From Malaya genurostris (taxonomy: Eukaryota > Arthropoda > Insecta > Diptera > Culicidae), in the NCBI RefSeq assembly GCF_030247185.1, contig NC_080571.1, forward strand, positions 351,784,254 to 351,848,253: DNA of 64,000 bases, read 5' to 3'. This document shows, piece by piece, positions 44,192 to 56,762 of the stretch (position 1 is the stretch's first letter; each line of letters begins with the position of its first letter). A model generated the notes under the pieces. The model had not been told where the DNA came from and did no database searches. It was given only the letters and a program-made list of their open reading frames with translations. The position numbers and the translations under genes were made by a program.

Positions 44192-45067
44192 TCAGGTGTA
44201 CAACTTTGCTTCCGCCGTTTTTCGATAGGTGGCTGATACCGGCTGAGGCTGCTCAAAATACATAGATGATAATGCCTTCAAAGTGAGTGTGTACAGTGCC
44301 TAACGAATTGTCATCGCCGTTTCAGTGACAGATGTTCTTGTTTTCGTATTATTCACGCTCGAAAATGTCTGTTTATGTGCCCAATTCTAGCCACTTGCGG
44401 GAAGTTTTACTTTTCTGTTACAATTCGAAAAAATGCTGCTGAAGCGCATCGAATGGTCTCAGAAACTTACGATGATGTTGCTCTGGTGATTTCGATGTCG
44501 AAGACAAACATGGTGGTGGACGAGAAAAACCCATCAAAGATGAACAACAACTCGGTGTGATTTAATACGAGCTCTTAAAATCGGGTGAAACCATCACAGG
44601 AGATCACTACCGAACGCAACTGATGCGCCTTAATCGCGCGCTAAAAGAAAAGCAGTCACAATATCAAGAGCGACATGACAAAGTCATGTTCCAACACGAC
44701 AATTCTCGGCCTCACGTCGCAAAAGTGGTCAAAAAGTACCTGGAAACGCTGAAATGGGAAGTCTTGCCCCACCCGCCGTATTCCCCAGATGTCGCCCCAT
44801 CTGACTTCCACCTATTCCGTTCGATGGCACACAACCTGACAGATCAACATTTTCAATCCTTCGAAGAGTTGGAAAAATGGATTGCTTCATGAATAGCGTC
44901 AAAAGAGGACTCCTTTTTTCGAGCCGGGACCCGAAAATTGCCGGAAAGATGGGAGAAAGTTGTCGCTAGCGAAGCACAATACTTTGAATAATACATATGT
45001 AAGCACTTTTTCGCAATAAAGTTTTTAATTTTGGAAAAAAACGGCGGAAGCAAAGTTGTACACCTGA
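44192..45067 (+). mobile_element. Second mariner element with 30-bp inverted ends
   Basis: The left end starts TCAGGTGTACAACTTTGCTT and continues CCGCCGTTTTT. The right end is its near-exact reverse complement. The right flank is TA (45068-45069); the left flank is CA, probably a mutated TA. The 876-bp element carries a deleted transposase at 44365-44991. Confidence 0.88.
44365..44991 (+). pseudogene. Mariner (D34D-type) transposase, multiply deleted
   Basis: ATG at 44365 begins M-S-V-Y-V-P-N-S-S-H-L-R-E-V-L. A frame change leads to N-A-A-E-A-H-R-M-V, then S-G-D-F-D-V-E-D-K. Large deletions then bring in L-K-S-G-E-T-I-T-G-D-H-Y-R and a 90-codon frame with M-F-Q-H-D-N-S-R-P-H-V (second aspartate) and Y-S-P-D-V-A-P-S-D-F-H-L-F (third). 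There are 34 residues between these two aspartates, the spacing of mariner proper. A TGA replaces Trp at 44890, and the natural end, L-P-E-R-W-E-K-V-V-A-S, is preserved to TAA at 44989. The first catalytic region is missing. Confidence 0.88.
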
Positions 45068-45069
45068 TA

Positions 45070-47977
45070 CGTAACGTAGAATCATTGTCGACGTCGAAAA
45101 TGAATCGCTTAGTACTCATATCTTTAGAATTGTATACAAAAATTAAACAAAGTAGTTTCAACACTAGTGTAGGGTTCTTCTGAATAATGTTAATAACGAT
45201 AACGACAATAACTACAATAAATTTGAACAAACAAATTTGTTATAAACGACGATAAATTTGTTCAGCAAAGAAAAGAAATTTCTCGGCAAGACTGTCTGCA
45301 TTTGAAAAAAATCCGTTACTCATGCATGTATATTCTAAGGTTGCTGAGATGACTAAATTATATTTCGAACGGTGAAACGAACGCTGCTACTAATCTACAA
45401 CCTGGACAGCAGTAGGAACCCCCGGTGAACAACTCAACTCAACTCAACGAACGGCAAGAATTGCACCATCGAGTATTCCTTTACACGAGAGTTAGCGCTT
45501 CATTCTACGTTGCTAACAGCAACCGTGAGTGTCAGAAAACATTGCAGCGGCCAAACCTCACCCAGCAAGCGTACCTTGATTAGCCTTTCCATGAAGCACT
45601 GGTTTATGCAGTTTTGAGTTTTCCTTACTTTGCAAATAGTTTCAATTTTTCTTCGTTAATTTTGTAATTTAAAACTGGTGATGGACTGACTAATCATAGA
45701 GAATACTGGTGTATAAATTCGGTAAAAGAAGAAGCTTCAAAACAGTTGTTTTTCGTGCAAAATGCGTGCTGCTTTCAGCAGGTTGCTTTGATTGGAATTT
45801 ATGACGGGCAAAAGATGTTCCACCAGGTCAATGTTATTTATAGAAACAGAGAGATGGCGCAGTTTGATCCCATTTAACCACATTACTTTCGCACGCGAGC
45901 AAATGACTGCGTTTAACACGTAATTGCATTTAAATGCCTAAACGATTACCATTTATTTTGTTTTCCAACGTACGCTGAAACCAGTGCCCGTAGAAGGGTT
46001 GGTCGGAGTTAATTACGCCTCCAATTCCCGGGTAGGGGCAACCGATAGCAGCGAAAATAGAGTATCTCCCGGGAGGCCGATTGAGAACACCTACGCCGCA
46101 TCAGTAGCACGGTTACAGACCGTGCTTTCGGTAGCCAAAATAAAAATAAAAACAGGTTTGGCATAGTCGGAAAATTATGCCCGTATGTTTGGGTCAATGA
46201 TCCGTGCCAAAAATGTTTCGAAAACTGCTGTTTAATTCGGTGTACCGTACCGTACTTCTTGACCTCAAACATGCACATATATAACCATCTGAAATGCATC
46301 ATTATTCCAATAGAATAATGTTCGGCACCGTTGTTTCACATTTGTTTCACATACGGGATTTCGAGCCCGAATCCAAAATCTGCTCCCGAAAGTGGGATTC
46401 CGCAGAAAAGGTGTCAGTTGTTAACGCCTCTTCTTCCTATTCTACGGTTCGCCGGCCCAAATGAAACTGGCGCTCCAGGTTCGCAAGCACGCACATCATC
46501 TATTTGGGCTTTTACCGAGCGGTCCAAAACCGAAAATTGAAATAACAACACAGCCAAATTGAGCAATTAGTTACGGTTTTGTTGGCTCCTTAGTTAGTCA
46601 CGCCACTCTTCTTCCCAGCTTTGTTGATTCAAATGGCCTCTGCTCTAATATACCAACGACTTCGTTATCCCGCAAATGTCCTTCCCAGTGTCCATCCGGA
46701 AGTCGATGATATAACAGGAAATAAGCATGACGAATTATTTGCTACCACACAACAATTTCTACACTGTGTTGAAAATTGTGATGGACCATTATTTTTGATA
46801 TATTCCTTTCCCGACAGTGAAGTTATTAATTTAAAAGTCCAGAGTCATTTTCTTCAAATTCAGACTTACTTTTTTTCTGGCAATTCCAAACGAGTCAAAC
46901 AAAGTAACCAGCCTAAAGGTATTAATGAGTGGAAATTAGCTAAACAAAAGACGGTTTCGGCCGAACCTGCGGAAACATTTATATGCGTCATTATTCAAAT
47001 TGTACCTTCTTAAATATTCCCGTGGCGTGGTCAGTTGAAAGCCAGACTTCAGCGGACCAGAGATTTAGTGCATGAAATTATGAAACTAAATGGTGCCTTT
47101 TGCCGGTCGAAGAACAAATGATCAACCGGCAGCAGCAGCAGTGAGTAGAACAATGGGTTCGAAGGCTAATTGTTGTGTAAATCATGGCAAAGTTCAAAAT
47201 TCGAACTGGATTTCAACTGCAAAAGACCTATCTTGCCTATTTAATGGTGGGAATTTTTCACGAAAATCCGTTGTCGGTCTTTCTTCTGCGATTGGATTGG
47301 CGTTTGAAAAATGTTTCCTTTTTTTTCGCTGCAGGATGCTTTGTGTAATTGAATTAGGTTTATTAGTTTTTCGACGCTGATGGCTGAAAACCTTACGGCA
47401 TCGCTGGCACGCAATCTGGGTTTGTTCCTTTAAATTCTTCTTCAATTCTACAATTTTCCCTCGATTTGTCTGATTCTGATTCAGGCATCAAGAAAGTCTT
47501 CAAGTAGTAGACGAAATATCAAATTTTATTCAAACTCGTAGCAAACGAACTACGAGTTATATGCGAAAAGTAGGCCATTTCGCTTCGCCGATATTTACAA
47601 ATCGAAAATTGTAATTATGAACATTGTTTTGATGCAGAAGTTGTTGGCCTGTCTTTGCGTACAGTATATAATGTTCGCAATAATCGTTGAAAACTGATCA
47701 ATTCATAAGCAGTGAATTTCTATATACAGGGGTTAGAATGCAAAAATAAAATCTATTTCACATGATCATATTTTTTCAAAAGCCCATACTTTTTGAATAT
47801 GCATCGTAAAACAATTATTTTCTACTTTATTATTTTAGTAGTTGGCTGCTCCGTAACAGAATTCACAAATTTTGCCAGCGTCATTACTCCAAAGCCAGCA
47901 ACGTGTGGGTCGACGCCCAAAACTTCATGAATTAATAAACTCATAGATACGTATGCTGCTATAGGAATCTCGGTTGA
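45070..47977. other. Non-coding stretch
   Basis: No exon is convincingly recognised. A 126-codon ATG frame at 46633-47013 (M-A-S-A-L-I-Y-Q-R-L) has no motif I know and is probably chance. The 45980-46170 part is less AT-rich but shows no splice-bounded coding signal. Confidence 0.35.
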
Positions 47978-48236
47978 ATCATTTCTGAGAATTGATTTTG
48001 GAACCTTTAAACTGCTACATCAGGAGAGTCCGGTTTTTTAAGCCAAATGAATCTGATTTTGAACCGCTACATCCATTGGTCATCAGTCGATAACATCTTT
48101 AAATCGATGCAACTGGGCTCGGATATTTTCCTTATTCTCCTTTTCTTTGCTTCATAACTCAAATTAAAATTTTACATGCGGTCTTACTTGTTAAGACTCT
48201 TGAGATTCAGATCCGAAAAAATCCTATAATTCTCGG
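47978..48236 (+). repeat. Direct repeat flanking the 7-bp array, left copy
   Basis: The block ATTTCTGAGAATTGATTTTG ... ACTCTTGAGATTCAGATCCG recurs nearly intact at 49338-49558, just right of the heptamer array. The copies are 1.36 kb apart. The left copy has an extra GAATCTGATTTTGAACCGCTACAT-type insertion of about 25 bp. Confidence 0.85.
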
Positions 48237-48333
48237 TTCAAGTCGCCGCTCTCGCTATCAGTTTTAGTGTATTTTATTTCATTGAATTTCATGCCATGGA
48301 ATTTTCAAACAACACAACATTTCATGTTCGTGC

Positions 48334-49273
48334 CAAAAGTCAAAAGTCAAAAGTCAAAAGTCAAAAGTCAAAAGTCAAAAGTCAAAAGTCAAAAGTCAAA
48401 AGTCAAAAGTCAAAAGTCAAAAGTCAAAAGTCAAAAGTCAAAAGTCAAAAGTCAAAAGTCAAAAGTCAAAAGTCAAAAGTCAAAAGTCAAAAGTCAAAAG
48501 TCAAAAGTCAAAAGTCAAAAGTCAAAAGTCAAAAGTCAAAAGTCAAAAGTCAAAAGTCAAAAGTCAAAAGTCAAAAGTCAAAAGTCAAAAGTCAAAAGTC
48601 AAAAGTCAAAAGTCAAAAGTCAAAAGTCAAAAGTCAAAAGTCAAAAGTCAAAAGTCAAAAGTCAAAAGTCAAAAGTCAAAAGTCAAAAGTCAAAAGTCAA
48701 AAGTCAAAAGTCAAAAGTCAAAAGTCAAAAGTCAAAAGTCAAAAGTCAAAAGTCAAAAGTCAAAAGTCAAAAGTCAAAAGTCAAAAGTCAAAAGTCAAAA
48801 GTCAAAAGTCAAAAGTCAAAAGTCAAAAGTCAAAAGTCAAAAGTCAAAAGTCAAAAGTCAAAAGTCAAAAGTCAAAAGTCAAAAGTCAAAAGTCAAAAGT
48901 CAAAAGTCAAAAGTCAAAAGTCAAAAGTCAAAAGTCAAAAGTCAAAAGTCAAAAGTCAAAAGTCAAAAGTCAAAAGTCAAAAGTCAAAAGTCAAAAGTCA
49001 AAAGTCAAAAGTCAAAAGTCAAAAGTCAAAAGTCAAAAGTCAAAAGTCAAAAGTCAAAAGTCAAAAGTCAAAAGTCAAAAGTCAAAAGTCAAAAGTCAAA
49101 AGTCAAAAGTCAAAAGTCAAAAGTCAAAAGTCAAAAGTCAAAAGTCAAAAGTCAAAAGTCAAAAGTCAAAAGTCAAAAGTCAAAAGTCAAAAGTCAAAAG
49201 TCAAAAGTCAAAAGTCAAAAGTCAAAAGTCAAAAGTCAAAAGTCAAAAGTCAAAAGTCAAAAGTCAAAAGTCA
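48334..49273 (+). repeat. (AAAAGTC)n array, about 134 copies
   Basis: The array is a perfect heptamer over about 940 bp with no interruption that I can see. The right edge degrades into GACACGAAA-type units (49274-49336). The 7-bp unit has no plus-strand stop in any frame, so the 367- and 352-codon frames (K-S-Q-K-S-K-V) are artefacts. Such perfection implies a very recent expansion or gene conversion; assembly collapse or expansion is also possible. Confidence 0.97.
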
Positions 49274-49337
49274 CAAAAGTCAGACACGAAAGACACGAAA
49301 GTCAGACACGAAAGACACGAAAGTCACGAAAGACTTT
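49274..49337 (+). repeat. GACACGAAA-type short tandem units
   Basis: Units of GACACGAAA and AGTCACGAAA alternate between the heptamer array and the right direct repeat. Confidence 0.7.
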
Positions 49338-49558
49338 TCATTTCTGAGAATTGATTTTGGAACCATTTAACTGCTACATCAGGAGAGTCTGGTTTTTCAA
49401 GCCAAATTGATCTGATGGTCATCAATCGATAACATCTTCAAATCAATGCAATTTGGTTCGGATATTTTTCTGGTTCTCTTTTATTATTACGTCATAACTC
49501 AAATTGAAATTCTACATGCAGTCTTACTTGTTAGGACTCTTGAGATTCAGATCCGAAA
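49338..49558 (+). repeat. Direct repeat flanking the 7-bp array, right copy
   Basis: This is the partner of 47978-48236, in the same orientation. Confidence 0.85.
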
Positions 49559-50539
49559 GAAAATTCAATAGCTATCGCTGAGGCTCTTGTATTTGAATGT
49601 TGATTCGTAAATATCGATTCGTTCAGCTCAAAGAAATCGATATCAGTTTCAATTTAGACCTTTTTTGGTCGAGAGCTCCGGGATTAACAGAGCAAAATAT
49701 CGCCGAATCTTCTATTGATTGACTTCTATTGATCATTGTTACATTCTAGCAATGGATGCAATTTTTCGTAAACTCTTACTAAGATCTCAATGGAAATTTC
49801 GTATACGGATTTACTCAACAACCCACAACTCCGGAACCGAAACTCAGATCCGGATCAAATTCGATAAATATCAATAAGGCGAAATGAGCTTGCTTTTGTA
49901 CTGTAGTTCATTCAAATCGGCTCGTTCTTCTCAGGGCAATCGATGTGTGTACTTTTTCGGACCCAGAAATTGAGATCATTGAAAATACAATTAGTCATCA
50001 ATTATCAAGACCTGCAAATTGAAGCAATTTGTTGGTTAATTGCTGTCATGATATCTATAATCGGACGACAAAATTAGTTTCATATGCCATTCGAATCAAT
50101 TCGTCGAGATCGCAAACTGTATATGTCTATTAGGGTATGGGCTAAAAATGACCAAAATAGTTCCTACACAAAATTTGAGCCAAATCGAACCATAGGAAAA
50201 GAATTCGCACGGTTGTTAAAGCCTTTCGATATCTGAAGACATGGAAAAAGTCCATGAGATTTCCGACAACGACCAAATTCGAGATTTCGAGTCTTTTTCG
50301 GAAATACTGATTACATGATATATTGAATTGTGTATTATTTTTTTCAAAAATACATTTTAGATATAGGGGAGACCGGAGCTAAAACGGACATGGGGTTGAA
50401 CCGGACAATCTCAATATCTCATAAACCAATAATTATTTCGATCCATGGATTGACTTTGTAAACACGTTTTGACGTGACAGATGGACAGTGGGTGGACAAC
50501 TGTGACTTTAAAGTTTCACACAAAAATTAAGAACGAATA
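49559..50539. other. Non-coding stretch
   Basis: No gene is seen. From about 50364 the sequence TAGGGGAGACCGGAGCTAAA, followed by ACGGAC and ACCGGAC words, resembles the start of a repeat element. A loosely complementary GTCCGGTTTGGCCCGG lies at 51473, but a defined element could not be drawn. Confidence 0.35.
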
Positions 50540-50891
50540 CACTGCCCATACTCGCATATCAGTCCCATATCGATTTTCACCAATTTTGAGTTGGCTTGAG
50601 CAATGAAATCTATCCTCACTATACTCTCAGAAATTACAATAAAATGTGAAAAAAATATCAACTCATATCTTTCCCATAGGCAAAGTACCCGCATATCAGT
50701 CCCATTCAGTGCAAGTTTCAATAATTTCATTTGTTATAATATTGGATATTATAACGATATTTCATGTAATAAAACTATGATTTAGCATTAGGTAGCACAA
50801 TTAATCAGAAAATACTGAAATAAAATTTTGATCGTCTTTTTCTCGACATGCCTATTTTCCATATGGGACTGATATGCAAGTATGAGCAGTG
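50540..50891. mobile_element. MITE with CATATCAGTCCCAT ends (352 bp)
   Basis: The left end, CACTGCCCATACTCGCATAT then CAGTCCCATAT, is matched inverted at the right end with only two differences over 31 bases. A third copy of the core, CCGCATATCAGTCCCATTC, sits inside at 50687. No target duplication is obvious, although ATA lies close to both ends. There is no coding capacity. Confidence 0.8.
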
Positions 50892-50911
50892 AAATACAAA
50901 ATCAAAGAAAC

Positions 50912-51304
50912 GATTTCGAAAGATTTCAGTAGAATTCAGAAGATTTCAGAAGATTCCAGAAGATTTCAGAAGATTTGAAAAAATTTGAGAAGATTTGAGA
51001 AGATTTCGGAAGATTTCCGAAGATTTCAGAAGATTTCAGAAGAATTGAGAAGATTTCAGAAGATTTCAGAACATTTCAGAACATTTCAGAAGATTTCAGA
51101 AGATTTCAGAAGATTTCAGAAGATTTCAGAAGATTTCAGAAGATTTCAAAAGATTTGAGAAGATTATAGAAGATTCTAGAAGATTTAAGAAATTTTGAGA
51201 AGATTTGACAAGATTTCGGAAGATTTCAGAAGATTCCAAAAGATTTGAGAAGATTTCGGAAGATTTCAGAAGATTTCAAAAGATTTCTGTAAATATCAGA
51301 AGAT
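50912..51304 (+). repeat. 11-bp minisatellite, (AGATTTCAGAA)n, about 34 copies
   Basis: Tandem AGATTTCAGAA units carry substitutions such as AGATTTGAGAA, AGATTTCGGAA and AGATTCCAGAA. It begins just right of the MITE at 50540-50891. Its divergence suggests it is older than the 7-bp and 8-bp arrays. Confidence 0.92.
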
Positions 51305-51743
51305 GAAGCGTTTTTGAAAATAAAATGAAAAAATGAAATGAAATCAAATAGCATTCGAAATACTGGTATTTGTCTGTCACTATTACGTTAGGAGGGCGGC
51401 CCGTTTGACATGTGGTTTTGTTCGTCATAGATGGGGGGTTAATTTTTTTACTAGTTTCCGGTCCCATAGAGAGTCCGGTTTGGCCCGGCGGTTCCTGAAA
51501 TATTGGAAATTGGGTTGGTCCTTGTATCGTGCAAACTAATGCATTTTTTCCGATTCACAAATTGTAAAAGCACATTTTTCCAAATCACAACTTGATAATT
51601 GTAGCTAAAGATTCAAGCCATACCACGGTATAGTTAAAATGGGTAAAAACTGGGTCTTTTGCTTTATCCCACAATATATGGTCATTTTGTCCTCATAAAC
51701 AGGAGTCGAAAATTTCAAAGATTCTTCTATTTAATTGCAAATA

Positions 51744-52280
51744 CACTGAAGACTTTTTTACGCGAAGGATATGAACCGCACAAAAAACCGCATAGCTTAG
51801 GAACTCCGCAAAAATAACGACGTAACTTCGGAAATTCACGTAAAAACCGTAAAAACCAATGTCTCTTCGGAAATCCGTGTGAAAAATGCCACTAATTTTT
51901 TGTGTTGCCAATGTTTTCAAAAGTTCATGAAACATCGAGATCTGGTGTTATCTCGACAAAAATATTTTGACTAATAATCAACTTTGGGGCTCCGAAAAAA
52001 AATTTTTTTTTGCCGAATATTTTAGAAATGAATGAAACGTAAGAGATCTGTTGTAATCTCGAAAAAAAAAATTTTCGGAAGAAATCAAATATTTTTTTTT
52101 GGGCGAAATTTTTGTCAGAGAGTTGCCTTAAAAATATTTAGGAGTGACTCCAAATCTTGAAGCTTCGTCTTTCTAAGACAAAATAAGAAAACGTTGAAAA
52201 TTCACATAACGGTAAGCCACATAAATTCGGAAATCCACGTAAAAGCCGCGGAAAATCATCTGAAATTGATATAAACTTCA
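51744..52280. mobile_element. ACGCG-type element, second copy
   Basis: The left end, CACTGAAGACTTTTTTACGCG, follows TA at 51742-51743, as in the copy at 28367. The interior repeats CGGAAATCCACGTAAAA, GAAACATCGAGATCTGGTGT and similar motifs. The right inverted end is not recognisable, so it is truncated or degraded there. Confidence 0.55.
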
Positions 52281-55200
52281 AAAAAGCTTAGGATTGGGAC
52301 AGAAGTTAACTGGTCGCATGACTACAAACGTCTTCATAACTAAAGCAAAATATTTTGGAACGAAAACCAAAAGTAACAAATAATAACGACATAATAGTTT
52401 TTTGCTTGTTTCTCACGATATGATTGACTTTCAGTTCCATAAAACTATCTGCGAAAAATATTAACAACTTCTGAGAACAGCAAGAGGTGCATTTTACCTC
52501 GAGGGAGCGTTTGACCCAATCTTCCCCTGAGTGAATAAAATATACACTCGCTTGGATTTTAAACAAAAAGCCATAGAAAATCGCTGAATTTTATTCAGAT
52601 CCGACTTCCAGTTCCGGAGATACAGCGAAAATAAAGTCAGAATTTCAATTTCAAAAGTGACCATAGCCTCTGCTAGCATGTCATCCACGAATTGATAAAT
52701 TGTTTTGATATGCTTTTTGTGTAGAAGATAATGGAGTCACATCACAGCGTCTCTCAGTATTTAATAAAACTATCGTAAAACAAGCTAATAAAAAATTACA
52801 CTTATCATTGAATATTGATTACTATACAAGCATTCTACCACGTAGATCCGTTAGTCTGAGTTCAATGGCAGCCTCTACCAAACATGGCAAATAATTTGCC
52901 CATAACTAGTCAACTAAACCTATGCTAATTACTCGCCATAGTGGCCCGATGATGAATTATCGTAGAGCTAAGCAACGCGCCCAACACCTGGTCGGGCATT
53001 ACCATGCTGAGGTGAGACGGGACTGTCGTAACAAAACAACATGTCCAATAATCGACGACACCGGAAGTAATGGCAATGCCTTACGCAGTTAGTTCGACAA
53101 TTTTATGCATTCATTTTTGTTGCAACCCATGACTATTTGAAGGATCGTTAATCGTTGACGACAAGCAGAACAATTTGTTCTAACTCCGACATTTCATTTC
53201 CTGAAACGGTCCGTTCCCACAATTACGAGAAACATTTCACCATCCGTAGGAAAAAGGAACTAGTCAAAACAACTAAAAACCATCATCAAAATAACATTTT
53301 CTTTGAGAAAAAAAAATTAAATATACCGACAAAAGTTGAAGGAATCGGAATCCCATTAAAGAAAAAAGGAAAGCAAGGCAAATCGATCATTATTTTACCA
53401 TCACTATGGTTCGGTTTCCTTTCAAAGTTCTCAGTGGGAGTCCGGAAACTGTTTGGTGAGAATATACAAACCAATCAACCCGTTTTTGCTGTTTCGTCCT
53501 TTTTTCGTAACTGCTTTCGAAGTTCGAAAAAAAAACAGAAACCCTGGGCCACAAGTCGAAACAGCATTTCTCCGGGTTTTAGCAGCCAACGGGAAACTGA
53601 TGTAGATGAAATAAGGCATGACGTGTTGGACAGCCACACGAAACCCCACACACACATCGCATATTGGATTTCAAATCCGAAGTTTTGCTTTAGACACATA
53701 ACTTTTAATGACACGAACAATCGTGGAATAAATGCACAAAACCATAAAATGGACCGAGTGACGGACGAAACGAAATGTTGTGCAAACGCTATGCAGAAAC
53801 TTCCCGGCGGTTAGAACGAACTATTTTTCGCACTATCCAAGCAAGCCAAGTTTCGAAAAACGAGTGGCACTCGACTCTGAACGAAATTATCGATTTACCT
53901 TTCAAATCCATCACAGCATACTGGGATTTTTTTTGTCCCGTCGAAAGTTTCCTTGTCACCGAATAGTCAAAAAATCAATTACCTTTTCCACTTATGTGGA
54001 GTACCATTTTCCCTCTTGTGGCATTTCTTTTCGCGACAGAAAAAGAAACCAGCAAACGTTAAGGTAGGTTATAAGGAAAGCTATTCACATCTTGCTTCGG
54101 GTATAAAAAGAAATACACACAACAGAAACAGCTTTTCGGCGCGTTCCTTCCTGGCATTTTTTTTCTGTCTCTCTTGCACATGCAAACACCATCATCAATT
54201 CGATGAGACGTGGGAACATTTCCCATCCATGTAAAGCCAGTTTTGCGCGACTGACTTCGCGGCTATCTTCTCTGTACAGTGCGTCCCTAATATTCTAATG
54301 TCTACAAATTTATCCGGAACAATGCAAATTAATGAAAAAAAAACTGCAGTTTGTTGAAAACCGTTGTCGTCGACAGGGGAGAAAAGCGGCTGATTTGAAG
54401 TGAAAGTATTCTGGTTTAGTCTTACTTTAACAAGGCGCCGCCGCCGTCGACTGGATTGCGAAGCCTGAACCTGAAGAAGAAGGGTGACATTATGTTCGAA
54501 AAAAATCTCAGCAAGCTAAGGGTTCTTTATTTGACCAGGCGCGTCTTAGTCTAAGGGTGCGGAAACGGCCGCATCGGATTTGCAGTCATGACATACTGTT
54601 TGCGTCCGCGAGAAAGTGAGTTTTTTTGTGCACCAATCATCACGGTTATGATGTCCATTAGGGTTTTGATTTATAAATGCCGCTCGCTAACCGACTTGAG
54701 CTGGAAAATGGGTGGAATTCCTAGGGAGACTTTCGGGTCTGGTTTGTGCACGGTTATGTTTGTTATTGTTCAAGAATAGATGAATTTTAATTTTAGAAAG
54801 ACAATGTTTCATGGATTGTCGAACAAACGCACATAAAATCGGTCGAATTTAAGATTCAGTGGAGTTGGAAAATTTAAAACTGATAAATATGTGTTTTTTG
54901 GAAGAGCGCACGATTATTAAATCAACAAATATTTTTATAGAATAAATCCCCTGTTGCAAGATATCCTACCACTTAAGACATCAACAAAAATGACAAACTT
55001 AAATAAAAGGTATTTCAAGACTATCCCGACTCCCTGTTCCTATCGAATGGTCCGTTAAAGTGACATTCGTTAAATCTCAGCGTCGCAGCTAACTGAATTT
55101 GACTGGGCATAAGAAAGATTCAACGCGCGTATTTAAGATCAGTTCAGACGAGCGCATAAAGCACTCGCCCATCTGGTATGAAACAAATCAACAAATATGT

Positions 55201-56367
55201 CAAACTGAAATTATGAATCACAAAAGTTACCCCGTCGTCTCACACACACAGGCACTCTAGTGTGAAGGAACCTTTACTAACCACGCAGGTGATAAATAAT
55301 GGTCTTCGAGTGTGCATACAATCGGTACTAGATGCAAAAAAAAAGTATTATAAAAGAAAGTAGTCCTGAACCTGACAGCTTTGGCTCGCGGGAAAACGCG
55401 GCGAGGGGAATCTCGGTACCAAGTGGATTTTGACTGTTCAATAGGATTGCAAATCAGCCTTCCGCGCTTGTTAACTGGCGAAGATGAAATGATCGTTTCT
55501 GTGCTAACGAGGACTCGAGTTGATGCACGAAATCCGACGAGGGGAGAGAATCCCTCCTCGGGAGATCTTGTGCGACGTTTGTGAAGAACCGACTAGACTT
55601 GGGGTGGCATTAAACTGTGGCTCTTCTTTCCCTTCTTCAATGAACCGGTTGTTGCCATTGTGTAGCGTTTTATTGTTATTGCCTTATTTTTATGTACTTT
55701 ATAGCTAAACCCGAACCTTTTCCAGTGTGTCTCGGAAGGTAAAAGAGAAGGAAGTTTACGTATCAGATTCTTCATCAATCAGACACTATTAGCATACAGG
55801 AAGAAAACCCCCTGATTCCTGATTCGGCGAGAAAAATGCAGTTTTGTGGTGTGTTTTCGGTTTTCGCTTAATAATCTTTAGGAGTTTTGTGGAAGGCAGA
55901 ATTTTATCCCATTCAGCATTGATCCCGTCGGGATCGATTAGTGTTCTCCCTAATGGTGGCAAGGTGTGCGGTTATTAATCTTGTTCCGTTTCCCAGCGAT
56001 GACTTTTGAGAAAGGGAAAATTTGTTTAGATGACGTCGGTTGCAACTGAAATTACCCTCAATATTTATACGAAAATTGGGCAAAATTTATTGGTCTCAAC
56101 GGTGGCACAGGTAAATGGTTGAAATTGAAATCTGGTATTCCCCGGCACCTCAGTGGATGTCAGCAACAACGTGACCACAAATGAAAACATCCGGCTATCC
56201 GGCTCCTACCGCAATTCCCCAAATAAATTAAAATCACGCAGGTTGGGTTTGTTCAACAATATCTTTCGCTATTTGCCATTGTTCGAATTTGGATGCGGAC
56301 TACCTTCAATATTGATTGCGGTTATACGGTGACTGAGCAAAGTTCCGATATAGGTCATAAGTACAAA
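52281..56367. other. Non-coding stretch
   Basis: No exon is recognised. A 219-codon frame at 53155-53814 starts from TTG and has low-complexity Lys/Asn-rich sequence, so it is likely chance. The 55380-55620 part is less AT-rich with an open frame (T-R-R-G-E-S-R-Y-Q-V-D-F), but no splice sites or known motif. Confidence 0.35.
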
Positions 56368-56762
56368 ATCCGCGTAGAAAACAAAACCGCAAAACTGAAA
56401 AAAAAATTATGTTAAATATCTTAGAAATGCATAAAACGTCGAAATTTGGTGTAATCTAAATTTTTTTTTAAATAGAAAATTTTCATTTTTTTTACTTAAA
56501 AAAAATTTCGGAACAGTTTTTCGCGTAAAAAATCTTAAAACTTGCGTAAAAAACCTTAAATTCATTTTCAGATACCAAATATTTTATGAATGCATGAAAC
56601 GGAAAATAAAAATGGCGTAACTTTAGAAAAACCGCGAACTTCTTAAGTCCGCGTAAAAAAACCACGTAACTTTGTAAATCCATGTAAAAATAAACTGCGT
56701 AGCTCTGAAAATCCGCGTAAAAAACCACGCAACTTCGGAAATCCACATAAAAAACTGCGGGG

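Noticed and set aside
46633..47013. 126-codon ATG frame as a gene
   Set aside because: No domain, no splice-site support and no codon pattern distinguish it from chance.
48267..49370. 367- and 352-codon plus-strand open frames
   Set aside because: They are the AAAAGTC heptamer array, which has no plus-strand stop in any phase.
50364..51530. Single large element from TAGGGGAGACCGG to CCGGTTTGGCCCGG
   Set aside because: The supposed ends are only loosely complementary and a MITE and minisatellite lie between them. Boundaries could not be supported.
53155..53814. 219-codon open frame as a gene
   Set aside because: It starts at TTG, is Lys/Asn/Phe-rich with homopolymer stretches, has no recognisable motif, and is overlapped by other frames of similar quality.
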